From contig DATNEW010000028.1 of NCBI GenBank assembly GCA_035606695.1, positions 90,854 to 154,853 on the forward strand: a stretch of DNA of 64,000 nt. Direction: 5' to 3'. This DNA is from Gemmatimonadaceae bacterium (GTDB lineage Bacteria > Gemmatimonadota > Gemmatimonadetes > Gemmatimonadales > Gemmatimonadaceae). Of the stretch, positions 8,399 through 16,062 are shown piece by piece. A program made the translations under genes and the position numbers. Each line of letters starts with the position of its first letter. Positions within the stretch are counted from its first letter, which is position 1. The notes beneath the pieces are model-generated. The model saw only the letters and a program-made list of their open reading frames with translations, did not search any database and was not told the DNA's origin.

Positions 8399-9493
8399 AT
8401 GCTTAGAGGGATCAAAGTTCTCGATCTCACGCGCGTTCTCGCGGGTCCGCTCTGCACCATGCTCCTTGGCGACCTTGGCGCAAATGTCATCAAGGTCGAG
8501 CGGCCGGAAACGGGCGACGACACTCGGGGCTGGGGACCGCCCTTCGACGCCGAAGGGCGGAGCGCGTATTACCTGAGCATCAATCGCAACAAGCTTGGGC
8601 TCGCCGCCGACTTCGACCGGCCGCATGATCGCGCGATCATCGAAGCGCTGCTCGGCGAAGCCGACGTCGTCGTCGACAATTTTCGCCGCGGCATGCTCGA
8701 GCGCCGCGGCTTCTCGGTGGACGAATGGTGTGCGCGGCGTCCCGAGCTCGTGTGGTGCACCATCACCGGCTTTGGCCTGCACAGCGAACGGCCGGGGTAC
8801 GACTTCGTCACCCAGGCAGAGTCCGGCTGGATGTCGATCACGGGAGAGGCGGACGGTGATCCCATGAAGGCCGGTCTCGCGTTCGCCGACATTTTGACCG
8901 GCAAGGACGCGGCGATCGCGATCCTCGCGGCGCTCGTGGAGCGCTTTCGCGGAGGACACGGCCGGCGGATCGTGATCTCGCTGGCCGATAGTGCGCGCGC
9001 CGCGCTCATCAACGCCGCGCAGAACGCACTGGTGAGCGGAGAGGACGGCCGGCGTTGGGGCAACGCCCATCCCAATCTCGTCCCATACCAACTCTTTAAA
9101 GCCGCGGACAGACCGATCGTGATCGCGGTCGGCAGCGATGCGCAATGGCTGGCGTGTGCGCGGGCGATCGGACTGGCCGCGCTCGCCGACGATGCGTCGC
9201 TCGCCACGAACGCCGGACGGATTGCCGCGCGTGAGCGCATCGTCGGCGAATTCTCGCGACGGATCGCGACCGCGCCGGCCGCGGTCTGGCGCGAACGACT
9301 CGACGCCGCCGGTGTACCAAATGGAATCGTGCAGTCGGTCCTGGAGTCTCTGCGGGAGACCAACGGATCGGCGCTGACCGGGATGCCGTCGAGCATTGGT
9401 GGCTCGATTCGGTTCGCTCCGCCCGGACTCGATCAGCATGGCGACGCGATTCGCCGCGACGGATGGAACACTTTTGACCGCATGATGCCGTAG
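8399..9493 (+). CDS. CaiB/BaiF family CoA-transferase (class III)
   Basis: 364 residues. The N-terminal signature LRGIKVLDLTRVLAGPLCT followed by MLLGDLGANVIKVERPETG is diagnostic for family III CoA-transferases, which move CoA between carboxylic acids through a catalytic Asp; the candidate is in the FADILTGKDAA block (residue ~163). PGYDFVTQAESGWMSITGE is the usual central block. Substrate unknown (formyl-, succinyl-glutarate or crotonobetaine transferases share this fold). Cytosolic, single gene with its own AT-rich upstream region. Confidence 0.9.
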   Translation: MLRGIKVLDLTRVLAGPLCTMLLGDLGANVIKVERPETGDDTRGWGPPFDAEGRSAYYLSINRNKLGLAADFDRPHDRAIIEALLGEADVVVDNFRRGMLERRGFSVDEWCARRPELVWCTITGFGLHSERPGYDFVTQAESGWMSITGEADGDPMKAGLAFADILTGKDAAIAILAALVERFRGGHGRRIVISLADSARAALINAAQNALVSGEDGRRWGNAHPNLVPYQLFKAADRPIVIAVGSDAQWLACARAIGLAALADDASLATNAGRIAARERIVGEFSRRIATAPAAVWRERLDAAGVPNGIVQSVLESLRETNGSALTGMPSSIGGSIRFAPPGLDQHGDAIRRDGWNTFDRMMP

Positions 9494-9656
9494 CCGAGCT
9501 GGCTCGTGATAGGACGTTTTTTCCGAGCGTGACGCCGCGTTACTTCCCGCGCAGTCGTATCGTCTTAGTGACGTGGCGAGCCTTCTCGAGCAGCGACGTG
9601 GGTTTGGGGTCTCTAACGCCCTGTCCGAAGCGCGGAAAGTGCGTTACTCTGTTGTC

Positions 9657-10238
9657 GTGAAGACGACGGACGCAGCCCTGCGGGCTGATCAGAACGTTGT
9701 TGATCAGGAGAATTCTGATCAACTGATCATACAGCGAGTGCTCGCCGGAAATCGCGACGCGTTCAAGATTCTCATCACGCGTTACAGCGATCCGCTCTAC
9801 CGTCATGCCTTGTGTATGACGGGTAGTCCGGACGTCGCTGAAGACATCCTGCAGCTCAGCTTCATCAAGGCGTATCAACATCTCGCCGAGGTGCGCGGGC
9901 GGTTCGACGCGTGGGTGTTCAGGATCGTCGCGAACGGTTGCAAGGATTGGTTGAAGAACATTCGGCGGTCGCACCTCAGTTACGACGAGGACGATCAGCC
10001 GTCTGGGTACGCGACCCCGGATGAAGAGCTGGACCGGACGGAATTGCGTACGGATTTGGACCGCGCGTTGACGACGCTTCCGGCGTCCCTGCGCGAGGCG
10101 TTCGTCATGAAGCACGTCGAAGGCCGCTCGTACGAAGAGATGGCCGATCTGCTCGGTACCACAGTCGGAGCGCTAAAGATGCGCGTACATCGCGCGCGTG
10201 AAGCCCTCCAAGCACTCTTAGAGGAAAAATACGCCTAA
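9657..10238 (+). CDS. ECF-type RNA polymerase sigma factor
   Basis: About 193 residues from GTG 9657; an upstream GTG at 9573 would add 28 residues without family similarity. Region 2 is visible as DAFKILITRYSDPLYRHAL...SPDVAEDILQLSFIKAYQ..RFDAWVFRIVANGCKDWLKN; region 4 as LTTLPASLREAFVMKHVEG then SYEEMADLLGTTVGALKMR with the recognition helix. It directs RNA polymerase to a regulon not seen here. Its TAA overlaps the ATG of the next gene (TAATG), a membrane protein that is likely its anti-sigma factor. Confidence 0.9.
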   Translation: MKTTDAALRADQNVVDQENSDQLIIQRVLAGNRDAFKILITRYSDPLYRHALCMTGSPDVAEDILQLSFIKAYQHLAEVRGRFDAWVFRIVANGCKDWLKNIRRSHLSYDEDDQPSGYATPDEELDRTELRTDLDRALTTLPASLREAFVMKHVEGRSYEEMADLLGTTVGALKMRVHRAREALQALLEEKYA

Positions 10239-10693
10239 TGGTAGACGATCTTCGCTCCGAAGACGGCCTTGGCGGGTTTGACGGCCACCAGCATCGGGTC
10301 ACGCGGAACTCCGGCAAGAAGGAGCGCCCGCTCGCCGATCGCGAAGTGCCGCTTGGCCATCAGGAACAGGAAACACGAGTGCTTGCGCCGGCAGTGCACG
10401 CGTGGTTGGATGGAGAGCTTCCGGAAGCGAGCGTGCGCAAGGGTGAAACCGGGCGCGACGTCGAGTTCTGGAAGCAGATCAACGTCGAGGTGGAAAGCCG
10501 TCGTCGCATGCGCACGCCGGCGTACCTCGAGTCGCGCATCATGGAAGCGCTGCCCCAGACGGCTCCCGCGGTCATCACGCCGTGGTGGCGTCGCGAGTTC
10601 GTCGTCACGCCGATGGCGGCAGTCGGCACTGCAGCCGCTCTCGTCGTCGTCGCAGCCGCGGTCACCGCGGTGGTGATGGCCTTCGCGCGGTAG
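10238..10693 (+). CDS. Putative membrane anti-sigma factor
   Basis: 151 residues, translationally coupled to the ECF sigma gene. The N-terminal ~120 residues are cytoplasmic and charged, with a segment HAWLDGELPEASVRKGE typical of the anti-sigma 'body' that precedes a membrane span, and VESRRRMRTPAYLESRIMEAL. One hydrophobic segment follows (MAAVGTAAALVVVAAAVTAV) close to the C-terminus. No zinc-binding HxxxCxxC is present, so it is not a ZAS-type protein. Function is inferred from coupling and topology. A strong terminator follows. Confidence 0.7.
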   Translation: MVDDLRSEDGLGGFDGHQHRVTRNSGKKERPLADREVPLGHQEQETRVLAPAVHAWLDGELPEASVRKGETGRDVEFWKQINVEVESRRRMRTPAYLESRIMEALPQTAPAVITPWWRREFVVTPMAAVGTAAALVVVAAAVTAVVMAFAR

Positions 10694-10710
10694 CGTACCA
10701 CTCGAGTGAG

Positions 10711-10742
10711 AAAAAGGGCCAGCCATTCGGCTGGCCCTTTTG
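10711..10742 (+). terminator. Rho-independent terminator of the sigma/anti-sigma operon
   Basis: AAAAGGGCCAGCC pairs with GGCTGGCCCTTTT around a 4-base loop, ending in a T run, 18 bases after the anti-sigma stop. Confidence 0.93.
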
Positions 10743-10833
10743 TCATTCGGTAGTCAAGCAATAACGGAACACAGTTTGCTTACCGGCCTCATCGTCGGAA
10801 CAGCTGGTGTTTCGACGGTTACCCGAGGCACTC

Positions 10834-11064
10834 ATGTCACAAGCCGAACGCTTTGCACATCTGCTTCGCGAGTTCGAGCGTGTCGGGGTCGATCCGAATA
10901 CAATCAGCGCGGGCCTGGCCGTTCGAGAGCAGGACGTTCTTCGCGCGCTCGCCGCGCTTTCCGACGGTGCGGGGCCGTCGGCGTTTCTGACGCAGCTCCG
11001 CACGGTCATGACCCAGTCCGCCGGCACGGTCGAGCACGACAAGCATCGCGAATCATCACCCTGA
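10834..11064 (+). CDS. Small helical protein of unknown function
   Basis: 76 residues from ATG 10834, chosen because GAGG lies 7 bases upstream. The sequence is alpha-helical (MSQAERFAHLLREFERVGV; EQDVLRALAALSDG) and soluble. No family recognised. It stands alone between a terminator and the DUF72 gene 18 bases downstream. Confidence 0.55.
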   Translation: MSQAERFAHLLREFERVGVDPNTISAGLAVREQDVLRALAALSDGAGPSAFLTQLRTVMTQSAGTVEHDKHRESSP

Positions 11065-11082
11065 GCCGTTTTTATTTTCGCC

Positions 11083-11931
11083 GTGACGCGAGGCGATCGT
11101 AGCAACCACCGCCCGTTCATCGGCATTTCAGGCTACGACTACCAGGGTTGGCGCGGCAGCTTCTATCCGCCCGGCGTTCCACGCCGCTCGTGGCTCGGGT
11201 TCGCCAGCCGAGTGTTCAACTCGATCGAGCTGAACGGCACGTTCTACAGCCTCAAGTCGCCGAGCGTATTCGAGCGCTGGGCCGCCGAAGTGCCCGACGA
11301 CGATTTCGTGTTCGCGATCAAGGGTGGGCGATTCATCACCCACAACCTCAAACTCCGCAACTGCGACACGGCGCTCGGCAACTTCTTCGCGAGCGGCATT
11401 CTCGCGCTCGGGCGAAAGACGGGGCCGTTCCTCTGGCAGCTGCCGGCCAGCTACCGCTTCGAGGCCGAGCGCATGGACAATTTCATGCGCATGCTCCCGC
11501 GCAGCGCGCGCGCCGCCGAAGCGGTCGCGCGGCAGCACGATCATCGCCTGCGCCGCGGCGCCCTCGTCCGCGCGGCAGAAGACGTCGCGTACCGGCACGC
11601 GTTCGAGGTTCGGCATCCGTCGTATTTCTGCGAGGAGTTCTACGACATTCTGCGCGCGCACGACTGCGCGTTCGTCATCGCCGACACGGCGGGAAAATTC
11701 GTGTACGCCGAAGAAGTGACGGCGGATTTCGTGTACGTGCGGCTGCATGGCTCGAGCGCGCTGTACTCGAGCGACTACACCGACGAGGAGCTTGCGCGGT
11801 GGGCCGCGAAGGTGAAGGCTTGGACGCATGGCCGGAACGCGCGTGATGTGTTCGTGTACTTCGACAACGACGCCAAGGTTCACGCGCCGCACAACGCCAT
11901 GCAACTCGCCGACCTGCTAGGACTTTCGTGA
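11083..11931 (+). CDS. DUF72 family protein (TIM-barrel)
   Basis: 282 residues from GTG 11083. Family hallmarks are IGISGYDYQGWRGSFYPPGVPRRSWL, FNSIELNGTFYSLKSPSVFERW, FVFAIKGGRFITH, PFLWQLPASYR and a late YVRLHG...SYTDEEL..W. DUF72 proteins adopt a TIM-barrel fold and are widespread in bacteria without an agreed biochemical role. The C-terminal block FVYFDNDAKVHAPHNAMQL is also typical. Stop overlaps an upstream possible start of the next gene. Confidence 0.9.
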   Translation: MTRGDRSNHRPFIGISGYDYQGWRGSFYPPGVPRRSWLGFASRVFNSIELNGTFYSLKSPSVFERWAAEVPDDDFVFAIKGGRFITHNLKLRNCDTALGNFFASGILALGRKTGPFLWQLPASYRFEAERMDNFMRMLPRSARAAEAVARQHDHRLRRGALVRAAEDVAYRHAFEVRHPSYFCEEFYDILRAHDCAFVIADTAGKFVYAEEVTADFVYVRLHGSSALYSSDYTDEELARWAAKVKAWTHGRNARDVFVYFDNDAKVHAPHNAMQLADLLGLS

Positions 11932-11942
11932 TCACTTTCGTG

Positions 11943-13076
11943 ATGCAAAAAAGCAGATCCTCCGTTGCGCGGAGGATGACATGGCTCATCGTCGTCGCGT
12001 CGGCCGCGGCGCGCGTTGCCGGCGCGCAGCACGCGATTGACTCGAGTTTCGCCGGACTCGTTGCACGGCTGTCCGAGCCGAATGGCTACTTCGATTCGGA
12101 CAACATCATCACGAACGAGGCGTCGTACCTCCAGATCGCGAGCCAGCTGCGCAAGACGGGAACGCACGGCGGCGTCTACGTCGGTGTCGGTCCGGATCAG
12201 AACTTCTCGTACATCGCACTGATCCGGCCGCGCGTGGCGTTCATGCTCGACATTCGGCGCGACAACCTGCTCGAGCACTTGCTCTTCAAGTCGTATTTCA
12301 CGGTCGCGCGCAACCGCGCCGAATATTTGTGCTTGCTCCTGGGCAAGCCGGTGCCGTCCGATATCGAGCGATGGTCGTCGCGATCCGCCGCGGAGATTCT
12401 CGCGTACGTCAATCAGACGCGCACTGATTCCGCCGCCGTGATCGCGGCGCGGAAAGCGAGCAACGCGCGCATCGCGTCGTTCGGTGTGCCGCTCGACGCG
12501 CGCGACCTCGAGATGATCGACCGCTATCGCGCCGAATTCGTGGCGTCCGGACTCGAGACACGCTACTCGAGCCTCGGCCGCAACAACCGAATGGACTATC
12601 CGTCGTTCGGGCAGCTCATTCTCGCGACGGATCGCGAGGGGCGGCGGCCCGGATATCTCGCGGACGAGAATTCGTATCAGCTCGTGCGCGACATGGAGCT
12701 GCACGATCGCATCGTACCGGTCGTGGGGAACGTTGCGGGTGACAAGGCCGTGCGAGCGATCGGCGAGTACGCGTCCGAGCATCACCTGGTGGTGTCGGCA
12801 TTCTACCTGTCGAACGTCGAGCAGTATTTGATGACGCGGCAGGGCGGCTTTCCCGAGTTCGCGCGCAACGTGAAGACGCTGCCGCGCGATTCGACCAGCG
12901 TCATCATCCGCAGCTATTTCGGCCGGCTGGGTACGACGCATCCGTTGTACGTGCCCGCGAGCGGCAATCTGAGCACGTCGATGATCGAGCCGATCGACTC
13001 GTTTCTTCGTCGCTACGCGGCCGGTGAGATACACACGTACTTCGATCTCGTCTTCAACGGGTTCGTGAGTCCGTAA
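11943..13076 (+). CDS. Exported protein of unknown function, methyltransferase-like fold possible
   Basis: 377 residues from ATG 11943. The N-terminus has a basic region (MQKSRSSVARR) and a hydrophobic segment ending AGAQ, a likely signal peptide. The mature part has GGVYVGVGPDQNFSYIALI and PRVAFMLDIRRDNLLEHLL, a Rossmann-like arrangement reminiscent of a family exemplified by Leptospira LIC_10091; that link is from memory and tentative. Near the C-terminus are HHLVVSAFYLSNVEQYL and SMIEPIDSFLRRY. The signal-peptide codons contain an 8-bp hairpin (11957-11977). Stop overlaps the next gene start (TAATG). Confidence 0.7.
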   Translation: MQKSRSSVARRMTWLIVVASAAARVAGAQHAIDSSFAGLVARLSEPNGYFDSDNIITNEASYLQIASQLRKTGTHGGVYVGVGPDQNFSYIALIRPRVAFMLDIRRDNLLEHLLFKSYFTVARNRAEYLCLLLGKPVPSDIERWSSRSAAEILAYVNQTRTDSAAVIAARKASNARIASFGVPLDARDLEMIDRYRAEFVASGLETRYSSLGRNNRMDYPSFGQLILATDREGRRPGYLADENSYQLVRDMELHDRIVPVVGNVAGDKAVRAIGEYASEHHLVVSAFYLSNVEQYLMTRQGGFPEFARNVKTLPRDSTSVIIRSYFGRLGTTHPLYVPASGNLSTSMIEPIDSFLRRYAAGEIHTYFDLVFNGFVSP

Positions 13077-13705
13077 TGCATCCGGGGCCGCCGCCCGTTC
13101 CGCCGGCCGAGGTTCGCATCCTCGCGCTTGGTGATTCATATACCATCGGCGAATCGGTGTCGGCCGAGGAACGCTGGCCGGTCCAGCTGGCGAAGATGCT
13201 GCGCGCGCGTGGGATTGCCGTTGCCGATCCACAGATCGTCGCGCGCACCGGCTGGACGACGGACGAACTGTCGGCGGGCATCGACGACGCCAAGCCCAAG
13301 GGGCCGTACGACGTGGTGACGTTGCTCATCGGCGTGAACAACCAATATCGTGGCCGCTCGATCGACGAGTACCGCGCGCAATTTCGTGCGTTGCTGGCGC
13401 GCGCGATCGAGTTTGCCGGCGGTCGAGCGTCGCGTGTGATCGTGGTGTCGATTCCGGACTGGGGCGTCGCGCCGTTCGCGGCCGGGCGCGACGCCGGCCG
13501 GATCGCGACGGAGATTGACGCCTTCAACCGCGCCAATCGCGAGGAAGCGGAGCGGAAAGGGGCGGCCTACGTCGACGTGACGGCAGTGTCGCGTCGAGCG
13601 CAGGCGGACCGCGGCCTGGTCGCTGGCGACGGGCTTCATCCGTCGGGCGCCATGTACGCCGAATGGACGAAACTCATTCTTCCCACCGTGCTTGCCGCGT
13701 TGTAA
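13076..13705 (+). CDS. SGNH/GDSL-type hydrolase (lysophospholipase-like)
   Basis: 209 residues, coupled to the upstream gene by TAATG. Block I is LALGDSYTIGES with nucleophile S21; block III is LLIGVNNQYRG (oxyanion Asn); block V is DGLHPSGAMYAEW (Asp and His of the triad). Such enzymes hydrolyse esters of lipids or carbohydrates. There is no signal peptide on the chosen start, though the partner upstream is predicted exported. Substrate unknown. Confidence 0.9.
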   Translation: MHPGPPPVPPAEVRILALGDSYTIGESVSAEERWPVQLAKMLRARGIAVADPQIVARTGWTTDELSAGIDDAKPKGPYDVVTLLIGVNNQYRGRSIDEYRAQFRALLARAIEFAGGRASRVIVVSIPDWGVAPFAAGRDAGRIATEIDAFNRANREEAERKGAAYVDVTAVSRRAQADRGLVAGDGLHPSGAMYAEWTKLILPTVLAAL

Positions 13706-13739
13706 TGTCTTTCATTCAATCTCCATCACGGGACTCCCT

Positions 13740-14294
13740 ATGCGTCGGTTGATCCTATTCCTTGCCGCGAGCGCCAGCGCGGGTGCGTGTGCGAGCGGCG
13801 GCGCGAGCCAGCCCGACGACACCACTCCTCGTCAGCCGGCCATCTATCAGAGCTCTGAGACGGGAACTCTTCTTGGCGAACGCCCGCGCGCTTCGGTCGC
13901 GAGTATCGCCGCGCCGCCGGCGCAGGTGTGGCTCGCGGTCAAGAAGGTCTATGCCGACCTGGAAATTCCGTTGACGGTCGAGAATCCGGGCACGCGCCAG
14001 ATCGGGAACGAGAATTTTTTCCGGTCGCGCAACTTCGCCGGTCAACCAATGAGCGCGCTCGTCGACTGCGGTTCGGGCATGACGGGTCCGAAAGCCATGA
14101 CGTATCGCATCTACATGTCGCTGCTCACGAACGTGATTCCCGACGGGAAAGGCGGGACAACGGTCCAGACGACGTTCGTGCCCACAGGTCAGGACGTTGC
14201 GGGCGGGAGCACCGACCGCATTTCGTGCGGCACGTCCGGCCGCTTGGAGCAACTGTTCCTGGACCGCGTGAAATTGTTGATCGGGTCGAAGTAG
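13740..14294 (+). CDS. Lipoprotein of unknown function
   Basis: 184 residues from ATG 13740, which gives a clean lipoprotein signal: MRRLILFLAASASAGAC with Cys17. A disordered Gly/Ser/Pro stretch follows, then a compact domain starting near VASIAAPPAQVWLAVKKVY, with DCGSGMTGPKAMTYRIYMSL. Two further cysteines (Cys in VDCGSG and ISCGTSG) could form a disulfide. No family recognised. It ends 11 bases before the convergent stop of the deacylase gene. Confidence 0.7.
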   Translation: MRRLILFLAASASAGACASGGASQPDDTTPRQPAIYQSSETGTLLGERPRASVASIAAPPAQVWLAVKKVYADLEIPLTVENPGTRQIGNENFFRSRNFAGQPMSALVDCGSGMTGPKAMTYRIYMSLLTNVIPDGKGGTTVQTTFVPTGQDVAGGSTDRISCGTSGRLEQLFLDRVKLLIGSK

Positions 14295-14305
14295 CCGGCC
14301 AGCGC

Positions 14306-15991
14306 TCAGGGCATCTGGTAGCCCGGTCCGCGCAGCGCGCGGCCGGGCTTTGCGCCGGTGTGCACACCGTCGCGAATGACCTGTACGCCGTTCACGAACA
14401 CCTGGCGCACGCCAACCGATAACTGCTTGGGTTGTTCGTAGGTCGCGCGATCGCCGATCGTCGCGGGATCGAACACCACGACGTCGGCGAACATCCCCGG
14501 CGCGAGCACGCCGCGATCGTGCAGCGACAGACGCACCGCCACGGCCGACGTCATCTTGCGAATGGCGTCCTCGAGCGGAATGACGTGCTCGTCCCGCACG
14601 TACTTGCCGAGTATGCGCGGATAGTTCCCGAACGTGCGCGGATGCACGAGGGCGCGCACGCTGTCGGGGTCGGGGCCGCCGGCGTCGGTCCCGAACTTCA
14701 TCCACGGCTGCTGCATCTGCAGCTTCACATTGTCCTCATTCATGAGAAAGTATGTCGTCTCGACACGCGAGTGTTCGCTCAGGATCAAGTCCATCGCGGC
14801 GTCGAGATAATTCTCATTCTTCATCTGCGCGATCTCCGACAACCGCTTGCCGATGTACGGCTGGTTTTGCGCCGCGCGCAGGCTCGTGATCAACACGCCG
14901 GCGGGTGTCGCGAGACCGCACATGTCCTCCCAGTCGCTCGTCGGATGCGCCACTTCCTGGTGAATGGCCGCTCGCGTGTTCACGTTCGCCAAATTATCGA
15001 ACAGCTTGCCCTCGGCGGAGAACGAGGGTGGCAGGCATGACGTGAGCCCCGTCGCGCCGGCCGTATACGGATACATGTTCGCCTGAATGTCGATGCCGGC
15101 GGCGCGCGCCGAATCGATCTTGGCGATGAGACCGCGTTCCTTGGGCCAGTTGCGCGTCCCGGCGGCCTTGAGGTGATAGATCTCGGTCGGCACGCCGGAT
15201 TCACGGCCGATGCGAATGACCTCGTCGATCGCCTCGAGCAAGCGATCCGCTTCGGAACGCATGTGGGTGATGTAGACGCCGCCGTACGGCGCCATGGCTT
15301 TCGATTCTTCGATCAGCTCCTCGGTGCTCGCGAACGTATTCGGCGGATAGATCAATGCGCTCGCGAGGCCGAAGGCGCCGTCCTGCATCGCGCGCTTCAC
15401 GGCCGCGCGCATCGAATCGAGCGCGGCACCAGTCGCGGCGCCCATGCGCTGCTGCATGCCGTATTGCCGGATGGTCCCCGCGCCGACGAACGAGCCGACA
15501 TTTTGCGAGATGCCGTGCGCTTCCATCGCCGAGAGCCACGCGTCGAATCCGTGCGGCGCGGCGAACCGCTTCGAGAGGTCGTCGGCGTTCGCGGACAACG
15601 TTTCCGCATTGAGCGGCGCGGGCGTCGATCCTTCGCCGAGGATGCCGGTGGTGACGCCTTGGGTGAGTTTGCCGAGCTGCCGGCCGTCGCCGGAGAGGAG
15701 CTGCGCGCCCGATTGATCCTGAATGTCGATGAAGCCGGGCGACACGATCATGTTGCGGGCGTCGATGCGTGTGTGCGCGCTCGCGTCGCGCAACAGGCCA
15801 CGCGGCTCGACCGCCGCAATGCGGTCGCCGCGAATGGCGACGTCGCCGTAGAACCATGGGGCGCCGGTACCGTCGACCACGCGGCCGTTCTCGATGATGA
15901 CGTCGTAGGTACCGCGTGTGGCGGAGGGCGCGGTCACGGGCCGCGAGCACGCGGCGAGGGTAGCCGCGAAAATGACGATGCGAGTTTTCAT
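14306..15991 (-). CDS. Lipoprotein amidohydrolase, N-acyl-D-amino-acid deacylase family
   Basis: 561 residues from ATG 15991; the N-terminus is a lipoprotein signal (MKTRIVIFAATLAAC). The protein follows the D-aminoacylase layout: YDVIIENGRVVDGTGAPWF, the metal region PGFIDIQDQ, QGVTTGILGEGSTPAP, EIYHLKAAG, a GTDAGG block, RVLSLHDRG-like end and APGMFADVVVFDP. In canonical members the metal region is HxH (GFIDxHxH); here it is QDQ. The His residues of YITHMRSEAD and IYHLKAAG remain. It may belong to a branch using a single metal, or be altered. Predicted role: hydrolysis of N-acyl amino acids in the envelope. Divergent from the tricorn gene. Confidence 0.82.
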   Translation of the reverse strand: MKTRIVIFAATLAACSRPVTAPSATRGTYDVIIENGRVVDGTGAPWFYGDVAIRGDRIAAVEPRGLLRDASAHTRIDARNMIVSPGFIDIQDQSGAQLLSGDGRQLGKLTQGVTTGILGEGSTPAPLNAETLSANADDLSKRFAAPHGFDAWLSAMEAHGISQNVGSFVGAGTIRQYGMQQRMGAATGAALDSMRAAVKRAMQDGAFGLASALIYPPNTFASTEELIEESKAMAPYGGVYITHMRSEADRLLEAIDEVIRIGRESGVPTEIYHLKAAGTRNWPKERGLIAKIDSARAAGIDIQANMYPYTAGATGLTSCLPPSFSAEGKLFDNLANVNTRAAIHQEVAHPTSDWEDMCGLATPAGVLITSLRAAQNQPYIGKRLSEIAQMKNENYLDAAMDLILSEHSRVETTYFLMNEDNVKLQMQQPWMKFGTDAGGPDPDSVRALVHPRTFGNYPRILGKYVRDEHVIPLEDAIRKMTSAVAVRLSLHDRGVLAPGMFADVVVFDPATIGDRATYEQPKQLSVGVRQVFVNGVQVIRDGVHTGAKPGRALRGPGYQMP

Positions 15992-16062
15992 GGAAGCCCA
16001 GACTACCACCGGTGCCGGCCGCTGCGCAAACGAGTACCTTGGGTTGGACCAACCTCCAAACC

